DNA from: Aureobasidium sp. EXF-3400
Taxonomy: Eukaryota; Ascomycota; Dothideomycetes; Dothideales; Saccotheciaceae
DNA: 64,000 nt
Direction: 5' to 3'
Assembly (NCBI GenBank): GCA_024195585.1
Contig: SWBL01000002.1
Span: 62,001 to 126,000 of the forward strand
The translations under genes and the position numbers were made by a program. The notes beneath the pieces were generated by a model. That model was not told where the DNA came from, did no database searches, and worked only from the letters and a program-made list of their open reading frames with translations. Positions 34,119-45,038 of the stretch are shown here, in pieces (the first letter of the stretch is position 1; every line of letters begins with the position of its first letter).

Positions 34119-36070
34119 ATGGAACCGCAATTGTCCGAAGAGCATGGCGTCAGGATCGCCGTCGAAGGATGCGTATGTTCTGATCACACCTCCACCATAT
34201 CGTGATATTTCTGGCTAACAATCAAACAGGGTCACGGTACACTTCACGCAATCTACGCCTCCATCGAACGAGCATGTGCTGTAAAAGGCTGGCCAGGAGT
34301 AGATTTACTCATCATCGGAGGTGACTTCCAGGTACCTTCTCTCCCACATACTTCCACAAATCAACAACAAATACTCACATCACAAAAAAAAACCAGTCAG
34401 TACGAAATGCACATGATTTACAATGTGTTTCCATGCCAGCAAAATACCGCGAAATGCACGATTTCCACGAATACTACTCTGGAGCACGCAAAGCACCTTA
34501 CCTAACCATTTTCGTCGGCGGAAACCACGAAGCGGCAAATTATCTCTTCGAATTATACTATGGCGGTTGGGTAGCACCTAACATCTACTACATGGGCGCG
34601 GCAAACGTGCTGAGACTCGGACCTTTGAGGATAGCAGGTATGAGTGGTATCTGGAAAGGATTTGATTACAAGAAACAGCATTTTGAGAGATTACCTTATA
34701 ATGAGGGTGATGTGAAGAGCATCTATCACGTCAGAGAGCTTGATGTGAGGAAATTGCTGCAGGTAAGAACGCAGGTTGATGTGGGTATTTCTCACGATTG
34801 GCCAAGGGGAGTGGAGTGGAAGGGTGATTGGAAGAAGTTGTTTAGGCAAAAGGCGCATCTGGAGGAAGATGCTAGGAATGGGCAATTGGGAAGTGTGGCT
34901 GCGACTTATGTCATGGATAGACTGAGGCCGCCGTATTGGTTCAGTGCTCATTTGCATTGCAAGTATGCTGCAGTGGTCGATCATGAGAAGTCTGGAGAAG
35001 CATCTGGTCCTGTGGCTTCTGCCAGTAGCAACGGAGCTGCTGTGGAAGAGATGCCTAAAAAGAACTCGGACGAGATTGATCTGGATATGGAGGATGACGA
35101 GCCGTCTTCTCAAATTCAACCGACGAAGAACACGGATGAGATTGACCTCGACATGGACGACGACGAGCCAACACCAGCACCAAAGGCTAGCGAGGCCAGC
35201 ACAACTTTGCCCGTCAACGCAGACGAGATCGATCTCGAGCTCGAAGACGACGCTGACCTATCAACCGCACCAGTAGCTCCAGGTCAAGGACTAGACGGAG
35301 CACGAGTGCCCATCACACCTTCAACCCACGAAGACAACACCAAATCCACCTCCGCAGTCCCAGAAGACCTCCGCGCCCAACTTCCAGCCTCCTTCGCCAA
35401 ACCACCTCCTCGCCCCGAGTCAACAAACCAACCAGTCTCACACCCTTCCGGCATCACAAACACAAGAACCGCATTCCTGGCTCTGGACAAATGCCTGCCA
35501 AACCGCGATTTCCTGCAAGTGCTCTCTATGCCTGCAGTTTCTGATCCCAATGCCTCTTTGAATCGACCTTTGCAGTTGGAGTACGATGCAGAATGGCTAG
35601 CCATCACCCGCGTCTTTGCTTCCGAGCTGAGTGTGGGCGGCAACCCTGATGCACGCGCACCACCCGATCTCGGTGAATCACACTATGCACCTCTGATTGA
35701 TGCTTCACAAACCTGGGTAGAGGAGCACGTCAAAGACATGACCGTACCCGAAAACTTCGAAATTACAGCACCAGTATTTGATGCTGCGGCAGGCATTCAT
35801 GTCCAAGGCCAACCAAAAGAGTACACCAATACTCAAACCAGCAGATTCTGCGAGATGCTGGACATTCCCAATCCCTTCGATATCTCAGAGGAGGATAGAG
35901 AAGAGAGAATGAGAGTGGGTCCCAGACCTGATGAGCAAAGACGAGATGGTGGATACAAGGGTAATCGCGGAGGAGGCAGGGGAGGAGGCAGAGGACGTGG
36001 TAATGGAAGGGGTAGAGGTGGAAGTGGAGGATGTGGGAGGGCAAGAGGGAGAGGTGGACCTAGGTATTGA
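34119..36070 (+). CDS. DBR1: RNA lariat debranching enzyme Dbr1, 3 exons
   Basis: Dbr1 cleaves the 2'-5' bond of intron lariats so that they can be degraded. Exons 34119-34172, 34230-34331 and 34397-36070 give about 609 residues. Metal-binding residues of the metallophosphoesterase fold are visible: C18 and H20 (EGCGHGTLH), D50 (IIGGDFQ), N95-H96 (VGGNHEA), the His of ISHDWPRG, and both His of FSAHLHCKYAA. The lariat-recognition segment GGWVAPNIYYMGAA and SGIWKGFDY follow the family. The tail is unusual: three acidic repeats of DEIDLDMEDDE type (about 275-340) and an Arg/Gly-rich RGG end (about 570-609). The N-terminal HGELD of other Dbr1 proteins is HGTLH here. Confidence 0.95.
35063..35257 (+). 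repeat. three acidic protein repeats inside DBR1
   Basis: Coding repeats NSDEIDLDMEDDEP, NTDEIDLDMDDDEP and NADEIDLELEDDAD begin near 35063, 35129 and 35216. The middle of the protein is otherwise low complexity. Confidence 0.85.
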
Positions 36071-36582
36071 GCAAGTTCAGATGACACAAGAAGCGAGGAG
36101 AGAAGAAAGTAGCAAGAGAGCAAGAAACTTGAGGATGGAGAATGCAAGAAAAATGGTAACCTTACCTCCTGCTGTGCATATACAAAGCTCGTCTTCTCTC
36201 AGGGTCATATACTGGAGGGCCGTGGGTTTACTGCATCAGAACTTCAAAAAGAGCGCAATGTTTGTGTTCAGTCGCAACTCAAAGTGACAGACATGTGCCC
36301 GAATACAACTCGTTCTTCGGACTACCCCATTGTCAAATCAACATCTCTTAATGGTTGAATCGAGCGATGTATACTTTTACTTCTTCTGAGTCTTTTCCAT
36401 ACACAATCTACCAAAAGCAAAGAGAGAACAAAAATGCGCAAATATGGTATTGCTAAAAAAGTGCGTTCCTTCCAATGTTCTAGCAAAGTATCTCTGCTTC
36501 ATATTCCTCAGATATCCATCTTATCTTCTACATCATCCACATGTTCCAATTTCCTCTTTCTCTGAACACCACTGCCATCTAG
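36071..36582. other. convergent 3' flanks of DBR1 and ZPR1
   Basis: No gene seen. Confidence 0.5.
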
Positions 36583-38173
36583 TCATTCAGCAGTAGTTTG
36601 CTCACTCTTCTCTTCCGTCTGTTGGGTATACCCATAATCCTCAGTATTAATATCCTTCAAGCCCAAATCCTCTTCTTCCTCTGCAGTTCTCTCGTACTCC
36701 TCAACAGAAATCTGCGGGTCAGGTGCAGGAGCAGTATAACTCTGCACATACGAGGACGCCAGTGGGTCTTCAATGACGACTGTGAAAGGTCTTTTGCCAT
36801 CGATGGCTTCTCCGAGAGTGGTGAAGAATTCTTCCCAGGTGCGTTTGGTGTCTGTTTGCATGGAATCGGCTGCTGCACGCAACTCGGACTCGTCGTCGCC
36901 GTTTTCGAGACCGAAGGCTTGGGCGCGGAGGTCCTTGCGGAAGTTTGTGAGGAGGCCTTCGACGGTGGTGAAGCGGCCGCCTTGGGTGCCTGGTTCGACG
37001 CGTAAACCGAGTTCTGGGCAATGCAATGCCGCTGATTCAGACTTCAACACATCGCGAGCTAAATCCTCAGGAGTATTGACAGCAAGCGTAATTCTGCTGC
37101 CCTTTTCGGGTACTTCGCCGCCGGTTTTGACTTCATTGCTGCGGTAGCCGCAGTGTTCGCATACGGTGCTCATGAGAACGACTTGCTTGAAGAAAGGAAT
37201 GTTTACCATTTTCATGTTTGTGGTGCAGTGGCGTGTGCAGCCGGGGCAACTGGCGGGGAAAGAGTAGACTTCGTTTTCGCGAATGTCTTCGTCGTCGACG
37301 TTGTTGGTGGTGACGGTGCGAGGGGCGTTGTCGGTGCCGCTACCTCCGACTAGGCCGTCGGCGGCGCGGTATTCGGGTCTGATTTCGGTTGCGGGGGCGT
37401 CTTTGCCGTCGATGGGTGCTGGTTCTGCTTCTGCTTCCTCGCCGAGACCGAGAGCGGCGTTTTGTTCGGGGCTTCTGTCGAATTCGGTGCGGGTGTACTT
37501 GTGACGGGCGTCGGTGGGAGAGGGCTGGATGAATGAGTTTCCGGTAGGGTCTGATGCCGAGACAGTGAAGGGATATCTGTTGCCATCGAGCATATCACCC
37601 AGAGCCTTAATGACCTCAGCGACCTTTGCGCCAGCTTCGGGCATTTGCTGCATTCTAGCTTCCTGGTTCTGCGCGAGATCTTCCTTGACACCAGCAAGGA
37701 TACCCTCAATGTTTGTCATCTGACCTCTTCCTTGGGGAATCTCGAGATCGATATCCTCGATTCTGAAAGCGCAGCCATCGCCCTTGACGACGGATCTTTG
37801 GAAGTCATCGGCGTTCTCGACCTTGAAGACGTATTTTGAACCGCGTTCCTGGATTTGACCGGCGGATGAGATCTCGGTGTTCTTGAAACTGCAGTGAGGG
37901 CAGTAGAATGATGAGAGGACGATTTCGCGGAAGTAAGGAATGCGAGTGAGGAGCAGGCGGGTGATGCCCTGGAGAGATGTTAGTGGGGCGTAGAGGAGAG
38001 AGGTTGTTGGTGGAAATTACGTCGGCGTGGCAGTTCATGCACAAACTCTCAATCTCGTCGACAACTCTCTGGTCGTCGCCGTCTTCAGTTGAAGACTTCA
38101 TGCCCTCGACCTGGCGACCCATGTCCTCGAAGAGATCCTTGGCTACCGAGGTGGGCTTGTTGTTTGCCGCCAT
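36583..38173 (-). CDS. ZPR1: ZPR1 zinc-finger protein, 2 exons
   Basis: Zpr1 is a conserved essential protein that binds eEF1A and assists its folding, and links growth signals to the nucleus. Exons 38173-38021 and 37968-36583 (52-nt intron) give about 512 residues. It has the duplicated ZPR1 architecture: first C4 finger CMNCHAD...FYCPHC with a following beta-domain (GQIQERGSKYVFKVEN), and a second copy with CPGCTRHC...CEHCGY and GGEVPEKGSRITLAVN. Each finger is followed by a PFxV-type segment (RYPFTVSASDPTGNSFIQ; RPFTVVIEDPLASSYVQ). The end is acidic (EEYERTAEEEEDLGL). The intron falls between the two halves of the first finger. Confidence 0.95.
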
Positions 38174-38512
38174 TGTTGCGAAAGCGTGTGTGAGTGAGCT
38201 AGTGTTGACGTGGGTGACTCTTGTCGATGTGGAGTAGTGTGAGTCGAGGGAGTGTCAGATTGGATGAGGAGATGTAAATAACAACAAAAAAAAGTTGCAG
38301 ATGTCAATGTGAAGGGGGCAGACGGATTAGCAATGCGATTGGGCGTCTTGAGGGCTGGGAAGAAGCTTCTCGACCGCAATAATTGCCCAAGACGCGGGGC
38401 ATCAGCAAAATTTCGAGCCTTATCGATAACAAATCTACGTCAGATCGTAGATGAGATTAGATCTTGAGCATCAGAAATGTACCAGCAGAGTATCTCAGCA
38501 GCTGAGTGTGCT
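38174..38512. other. spacer between ZPR1 (5') and the Rpr2-like gene (3')
   Basis: Both genes are on the minus strand. The spacer holds the ZPR1 promoter. An A-run (AACAACAAAAAAAAG) lies near 38280-38294. Confidence 0.5.
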
Positions 38513-39181
38513 TCAAGTCGTCTTCATAAAGTCCATAAAGTCAAAAGCCTTGGGAGTTGTAGAGGGAGCCTTTGACTTTGCCAGCATAGCTTGAAGACCT
38601 CCAAGTTTCTGCTTGCGGTTTCGCTTCTTGTCCGCTCCACCACGCCCTTGTTCTGATGACGAAGAGACTGCCGTAGAAGGAGCAGGACTTGGTGTAGCTG
38701 TTGCTGTAGCGGTAGGTTTAGTAACAGCTGTAGTCGAGGTTTGAACAGAAACCGTAGGGACAGTGTGTGTACTTTCGAGCAATGGCTTCTGAGACTTTGA
38801 TCGTCTGGATGGTGCCTGTATATCCGACTTGGCTGTGTTGACACTATGGCACAGAGCACATTTGTAGTCGATATATGTGGTACGAGCAACGGCAGGCTTC
38901 TTTGCGACTTTCGACTTGGTGTTTTGTTTCTTTGAGATTTCGGGAAGTCGTCTTCGTGAGACAGTACAAGACCATCCGGGGATCAGAGCATAACCACAGG
39001 CGCGACAGTTGTCCGGAGCAGTGTTCGAATGCGACGATGGTGTTGGGGGCTTGGATTGTCGGAGTTGGTGGGCCAGGAAAGCTGAAGCATGCGGTGATGT
39101 TGACAGGAGCAGGTCTGAAGCGGCTTGAAGGTGTTTCTGAGCAGCCGTGACAGTGTCTGTATTCTTCCTCGACTGATTCAT
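38513..39181 (-). CDS. Rpr2/Rpp21/Snm1-type RNase P/MRP subunit
   Basis: Proteins of this family are small zinc-ribbon subunits of RNase P or RNase MRP that process tRNA or rRNA precursors. A single exon of 222 residues from ATG 39181. Visible: helical N-terminus (AAQKHLQAASDLLLSTSPHA, SAFLAHQLRQ); first zinc half CRACGYALIPGWSC, with the C-x2-C and an extra Cys; basic KKQNTKSKVAKKPAVAR; second half YKCALCHSVN; then a Thr/Ser/Ala-rich spacer and a basic GRGGADKKRNRKQKLGGLQ patch. The four ribbon cysteines are complete. Whether it is Rpr2 (RNase P) or Snm1 (MRP) cannot be told from this. It is divergent from TFB4. Confidence 0.85.
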   Translation of the reverse strand: MNQSRKNTDTVTAAQKHLQAASDLLLSTSPHASAFLAHQLRQSKPPTPSSHSNTAPDNCRACGYALIPGWSCTVSRRRLPEISKKQNTKSKVAKKPAVARTTYIDYKCALCHSVNTAKSDIQAPSRRSKSQKPLLESTHTVPTVSVQTSTTAVTKPTATATATPSPAPSTAVSSSSEQGRGGADKKRNRKQKLGGLQAMLAKSKAPSTTPKAFDFMDFMKTT

Positions 39182-39356
39182 GTTCAAAAAGGTGTGGTTG
39201 GTGGTTTGCGACAAGAAAGTTTGGCAGGTGTATTGTGGATTCGCAGTGACGGAATTCATCCAAGCTCGCACGTGAAATCATGACCTTGTCACGCATCTTT
39301 GATTGTTACATCTTCCACCTCCTTTGACCAGCACATGGTCGGACTGCTCTTCCGAC
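39182..39356. promoter_or_regulatory. 175-bp divergent promoter, RPR2-like(-) / TFB4(+)
   Basis: The shortest shared promoter in the window. No TATA seen. Confidence 0.5.
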
Positions 39357-40522
39357 ATGAATGCCGTGGATGCCTCGTCGCATGAAGAAGTAGCCGATAC
39401 AGCGGAGGCTCCAGCCCTGCTGACCATCATCCTCGACACCAATCCACACGCCTGGAGCCTGCTCTCGTCCACTCTCCCGCTATCTACCTTGGTCGCAAAC
39501 CTCCTGGTCTTCATCAACGCCCACCTCGCAATCAACAACTTGAACCAGGTCGCCGTCGTCGCCTCACATTCGGATAGCGCCCGCTTTCTCTATCCAACCA
39601 CCCACGATGACCTTCAGGTTCCTGATGGCCGCGCCAACGACATCCAGAACGACGCAAACAAATACCGTCCCTTTTCGCAGTTGGAACAGGCCCTAACTAC
39701 CAATCTACGCGCCCTACTCGCCACAACAACACCCGAACACCTCAAAGCTTCTACTTCAACAATGCTGTCTGGAGCCCTCACTCTCGCTCTCACCTACATG
39801 GCCAAAGCCACCTTGAACGACCCAGCAAGAGCAGGAGATGGCACCTACGACTCCACAAACACAGCCGGTGCATTCACAACCGCCACTGCAGACGGCACAT
39901 CACAACCCAGCCACACAGGCCTTCAAAGCCGCATCTTGATCCTCAGCGTCAGCGGTGACATTGCAGACCAATACATCCCCATCATGAACACCATCTTCGC
40001 TTGCCAACGCCTCGCCATACCCATCGATATCTTGACCTTGTCTGCCCACTCGAATCCAGAGTTTTTGCAACAGGCTGCGGATGCTACGGGAGGTGTGTAT
40101 ATGGCTCTGGGTCATCGCGTGGCTGGACTGTTGCAAGTCCTTATGATGGGATATCTGCCAGACGCCACGGTACGACTAAACCTCGTCAAGGCTGGCGAAA
40201 GCGAAGGTGTTGATTTCCGCGCTGCTTGCTTCTGCCATCGCAATATCGTCGACTTGGGTTATGTGTGCAGTATCTGCTTATCGAGTATGTTCTCTACCAT
40301 CTCAGATCTCACATCGATGCGACGAAAGCTAATCATATTGTTGTAGTCTTTTGCCAACCGCCTCCTGACAATAACTGTCTCACTTGCGGTACGGCATTAT
40401 CGTTAGCAGGTCATGCTGCAAAGCCAGTGGTTATCCCGCGTAAAAAGAAGAAGAAGAGGAAGCTTGATGGAACTACATCTGCTGCGGACTCGCCGACCCC
40501 AGGTCCTGATACTCCAAGATAA
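39357..40522 (+). CDS. TFB4: TFIIH core subunit Tfb4 (p34), 2 exons
   Basis: Tfb4/p34 is a von Willebrand A-like subunit of the TFIIH core, used in RNA polymerase II initiation and nucleotide-excision repair. Exons 39357-40284 and 40347-40522 (62-nt intron) give about 367 residues. Visible: LLTIILDTNPHAWSLL at the start of the vWA fold; LVFINAHLAINNLNQVAVVA; SRILILSVSGD; FACQRLAIPIDILTL; ATGGVYMAL; GLLQVLMMGYLPD; and the C-terminal zinc finger FRAACFCHRNIVDLGYVCSI, CLSIFCQPPPDNNCLTCG, whose second part is created by the splice. The end is basic (PRKKKKKRKLDG). Confidence 0.95.
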
Positions 40523-41171
40523 TTTTACTCACGTATCATGCCGAATCATAAGATTTACGATCACGAGAAAGTCACGATGAGCCACTGGATGGACGCATTA
40601 TGCATCCTGTCAGAAACACTACAAGAGCGATCCTTGCGAGAAGACAGAAACAAAGGCTTGCTAGCTGCGCTTTGGGTTGGAGAAAGCAGAATAAGGCTTT
40701 TTTGTGCAAGAAATGTCTATCTGCAGGTACAATAGCCAGATAAAGTACGGCCTTTTGGAATGGGAAAAGCAGCATTTGAAGCGGTCAAGAGATCATTGAT
40801 GCATCGCAATCGAAGATCATCTCGAACCTGTAGCTTGCTGCTGAAACGACAAGAAACGCCGTGAAAAACTCCACGCTATGCCCTTCTTTCTCAGAATGTG
40901 AGAATTGATCAATTTTTCCTTGTCTCTCCATGTCGTGTCTATGCCTCTCTTTTTCGTGTTTTTGATCCCTCTGATGGATTGTTCCAGCCGCCCCTTTGAT
41001 ATCGGTTCCGTTTCTTTGATATTCAATCGGCTCGGTTGTATGTGACGTTTGAATAGGCAAGTAGCCGGGAAACCTCATTGCGCAAAGTCGAGAAGGAAGA
41101 GCGACGGATATCGGATTCGTGTCGAGCGTAACGTAGCCGAGAGAATTTGGTCGTCGAAGTTGTCGTTGCGC
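40523..41171. other. convergent 3' flanks of TFB4 and RPB8
   Basis: No gene seen in 649 bp. Confidence 0.5.
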
Positions 41172-41729
41172 TCATTTCTTGATCAAGAGGTAAACGTAAT
41201 CGATGCGCAGAGGAGTGAGCTTCTTGTAAGGGCCCTCAAGGTAAAGCAGCAATCCACCAAAGGAAACGTAGACCTTACTGTTTTGTGTCACTCTTGTCAG
41301 CAAATCCGTGCCTTCTATCTCCAACAACTGCTTCGTCCTTTTCTCTTTGCAGTCCAGCAGTGCCTTTGCGCAAAACAGAAAAAGCAGACGTCAAGAAACT
41401 CACATATTCTCCCCCTCCCCCTCCTCAAATCTATACACCTTCCCCCAACAAACATAATCAAACATATCCGCCAGCGAATTCTCCTCGGCGCCTTTTTCCC
41501 TCCATCCCTTGGAAACATCCTCTTTAGTGCCATCCAAGTTGAGTGTGCTGGCGAGCACAACCTGCAAAGTCTCGCCAACGGAAACGGGATAGATTTCGTG
41601 ATTGATGTCTAGAGACAAGATGGTGGAGGAATCGGTCGAGGTGCCGGTTACGCGGGATACGCGGTCGTATTTTTGGTTGTTGAGAGAGGTTAGGGTGAAG
41701 GTGTCGTCGAAGAGGGTTGCGTCGGCCAT
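41172..41729 (-). CDS. RPB8: RPB8 (RPABC3), shared subunit of RNA polymerases I, II and III, 2 exons
   Basis: Rpb8 is an OB-fold subunit common to all three nuclear RNA polymerases. Exons 41729-41404 and 41277-41172 (126-nt intron, GTGAGT donor, AACAG acceptor) give 143 residues, the normal size. Landmarks: LFDDTFTLTSLNNQKYDRVS; STDSSTILSLDINHEIYPVS; LQVVLASTLNLDGTKEDVSK; ADMFDYVCWGKVYRFEE; KVYVSFGGLLLYLEGPYKKL; and the ending LRIDYVYLLIKK. I chose the ATG at 41729 because the homologous protein begins there. The frame is however open upstream for 140 more codons to an ATG at 42149; see findings. Confidence 0.95.
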
Positions 41730-42214
41730 GACTGCGGTGTTGAAGACGTGCGGTTGTAGGGGTGTAAAGAGTGGTTGTTGTGAGAAGAGTTGCGCGTAGT
41801 CGTTAAATTCTTTTGGTTTGCGATGGAGCTTGACAAGCATGCGAAAGAGTCGCGGATGCAAAACTGAAGGATGCGCGGAGAATGCCGACCTCTCCGGATC
41901 GAACGCCAAGATCTGCTCCTCTTGTTCACTCTTCACTCTCTGATCATCAAGCATGAATCCATCACTTCTTGCGTCTCTCAAGATCTGCTTATTCATATGC
42001 ACTATTCCTGACAATCTTCCTACTGGTATGACGCCTTTGAAATTCATACCAAGGCTTGCAATGATCAATTCCTCGAGCCTTCGACATGATGCATTGTGAT
42101 GGTACAGAAACATTGCACTACGGGTATTAGGAATTGTAGGATGAGCCATGTGCCTTCGGTCAAGCCGATTTGATCTGCCTTGAGACTTTCACTTCTTCTT
42201 CCATCTAACGCCCA
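41730..42214. other. spacer between RPB8 (5') and the taspase gene (3'), with an in-frame open reading frame
   Basis: Holds the RPB8 promoter and leader. The minus strand is open in the RPB8 frame up to ATG 42149. The part next to RPB8 is CA/CT-rich leader-like sequence; the part farther up looks more like coding but matches no family I know. Confidence 0.45.
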
Positions 42215-44202
42215 TCAACCAGTCCTTCTACTGGTCTTGAACCTGATTGCACGTCCGCCCTGTGCGATAGCTCCATTGCCTGTACTGCGAGACATGGTAC
42301 AGGTCGGTTTTGATTCTGATCCATGGAAAGATGCCAATGCGAATGAGTCTGTGTTGTGAGCAAAGTGTAGGTATATTCCTTCGCGTGTCCTCTTCACAGC
42401 CAAGATTCCGATGGCGCCAGCTGAGTGACTGTTCTTGACACTCGGATGTCCTATAGAAATATCAGTCTTCAGTACCAGGTCGCGGTCTGGCCAAACTCAC
42501 CTATAAAGTCCCGCTCGATGAATGACTTGATCGCATCAGCATCATCCGTCTCGGTAATCCCAGTCGACGTCTTCTTCACACTGTAGAAGAGACGTTCGGC
42601 TGTTACGGTCGAAGCCATGGTGGTAGCCATATGCTCGCCTGTTCCACTCGTTACTGCAGCGACTGTGTTTCGATCCTTATCATCCGGATCGACCGGTATA
42701 ATCGCAGATCCAATGCCAACCAGGGCAGCAGGTCCAATACGGCCACGATGTTTCATGCCAATGCCTCCGGATGACGCACCGCAAGCAATGTTTCCATAGC
42801 TGTCGATAGCAATGGCGCCTACGGTGTCCGTGATGTGATCTTCGCCTTCTATACGCGGAGCAGACAGAAGCCCGGCTGGCATTGGCTGCGAGAGCTGCGA
42901 TGATGTTGACTCAGCGGTCTGCTCATTCGGCATTTCAAGCATTTCGACATCAATATCTTCCAAAGCAGGCAAGTTCTGGCGGATGGGCGCAAGTTCAGGA
43001 CTCGGCGTGATCGATGGTAACTGCAGGGATTCTGAGGAGACAGAACCAGCCTCCTGTCCCGAGTCACCCGAAGATCCATCATGGCGATCACTATAACGTG
43101 AGCTGTATAATCCAGACAGCATCTGAGAGTCGTTGTTCATTGTGTCAGTAGACGAGAAATCTTCTGCAAAATAGTCACCAGAGTAGTGACCGTCGTTAAC
43201 TCTGCGGCCGACGTTGGTCAGAGGAGAGTTGCTGTAGCCTGGACGGGATCCTGGTGGACCGAATGGGTCAGAGTGTACCATCAGAGGCTCTGCTGGATAT
43301 CCAGCTGGGGGTCTGATAGGAGCAGGTGCTTGAAAGCCATTGGTCGGAGCTCTCAGGTTATGGCCCGGGAGGGCAAGAGAATCTGATGATGGGAGTGGTG
43401 TGATGGGTTGTGCTTCGTTCCAGACTCCAACTTCAAGGGCACGTGTATGCGCCCGACGCCTTTGTTCCCGCTCACGGTCTTCCGAATCAAAAGGTACGAA
43501 TTGCTTGGACGGTGATGAGTTGGCAGAGCTGGATGTCTGCGGTGAAGAGTTTCTTCTGTTCTTCTCCACGTTATTGAGGTCGGTCTTCCACTTCAGCCAA
43601 CGTTCCTTTGCAGCGGGAGAAACCAAGGCGTCATAGGGTAGGATGGGCATGTTCATACTCGCAGCAAACTCGATGGCGCCTTGTCCGACGAGGAGATTTG
43701 GAGGAACTCGACGCAGGGTGAGCAACTGCGTGCTGCGGTCCAGGAGTGTGCGGGCTAACGAGATCGGATTTTTTATCTCTGCATTATGTCAGCTTGATGA
43801 GAAGAGGTCGCAATATGGTGGAAGGACAAACGTGAGACAGCGCCGACAGCACCGCTACGACCGAAATGATCGACAATGGTGGCATCACACTCAACAACTC
43901 CGTCTATAGCCAGGTTGCTCCCATAGCCAGCATTAGTAATTTCACGATCTTCCAGAACCTTTATAGCGATCTCTACAGCGTCAAGAGCGGTTCCACCAGT
44001 ACGTAGAATCACCATGGCAGCTCTTGCAGCACTGCTCGGGTCAGCAGGATACTAAGACTGGGATCTGATTGACGTACTCGTGACAGGCCTGGAGGTGGAT
44101 CCTTTCATTCTGCAAGCTGTGGTACCCAGCACCGGCATGGACAAAGATGCATGGTTGGTCGGCGCCATTCTTTTGGATCTTTCGAGATCTTGGATGTAGC
44201 AT
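42215..44202 (-). CDS. taspase-like threonine aspartase (Ntn hydrolase), 4 exons
   Basis: Family members are autocleaving N-terminal nucleophile hydrolases of the asparaginase-2/taspase group. Exons 44202-44078, 44031-43832, 43778-42501 and 42450-42215 give about 612 residues. Visible: [12 protein letters not shown] start of the alpha subunit; [55 protein letters not shown]; a long, Ser/Pro-rich insert (about residues 180-390) lacking in animal taspase; then [18 protein letters not shown], where the Thr of DTVG is the expected autocleavage nucleophile; and [17 protein letters not shown]. The C-terminal exon gives [19 protein letters not shown]. Intron 2 uses a weaker donor (GTTTGT). The substrate is unknown; animal taspase1 cleaves MLL and TFIIA. 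Confidence 0.9.
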
Positions 44203-45038
44203 GTCGTACGTGAGTTGTCGAGCTGGGAGTGCTATCCTAGAGGAAAGACGACTGGTATGTGCCTTTTACTGAATGTCGTCCTGGTCCTGAAGCGGTATGA
44301 AGTGGAAGGCGTAGTGTGGACAACCGATTGCTCTCAGCTCAGTCAAAACGATCCAGGAGAATCGGAGAAGAGAACAAGTTAGGTATGTAGGTCAAGCGAA
44401 AAAAGCAGAAGGATAAGCGAGTGATGATAGCCACAAGAGACTACGAGCCTTGCGACTAGCCGCTCAGAAGAGACTGAGAGCGATACAGAGGCTCAACGGT
44501 GAGCCGAGTGGGTGATAATGGAGGAGAAGTAAGGCAATGAGCTTTGAGAGAGAAACGGCAAGATGTTTGTTGGCCTACAGCTTGGATGAGGGTTGCTCTT
44601 TCCATTTTTACTAAGGCTGTGTGTTCGCAAATAGAGAGTAGGTAAACGCGAGACGGTTGCTACAGCGTTATGTTATCATCATAACGAACTCTGTATCTTC
44701 TTGTGAAAATTACAGGCGGGTAGTAGTAAAAATGGACAATCAGAAATACACATTTATTATAGAAGTGGTCAGGTCAACGTGCTACAATGATCTGAATTGC
44801 CAGGCGGTCAATGGCAAAGTGGCTGGCTGCTGGACACTCCCGCACGGACTGCAGCGGGGAGGCAGTGGCCGAGCTCTCCGTGACGACAACGCCCTTAGAG
44901 CCAACGCGACACCGGGACATTTGGCTGTATCCAAGAACTTGTTATACGTGCTCGATCGATATCTCGTCTTCCTCCTGACCATTGGCCTCTGGTCTCCCTT
45001 CCTCCACCTCTCACACACTCACCTACAACCCGGTCATC
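44203..45038. other. divergent promoter region, taspase-like(-) / ARP3(+)
   Basis: 836 bp with no supported gene. The last 80 bp before ARP3 are CT/CA-rich (TCTTCCTCC, CTCCCTTCCTCC, CACACACTC), a typical leader of highly expressed fungal genes. Confidence 0.5.
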
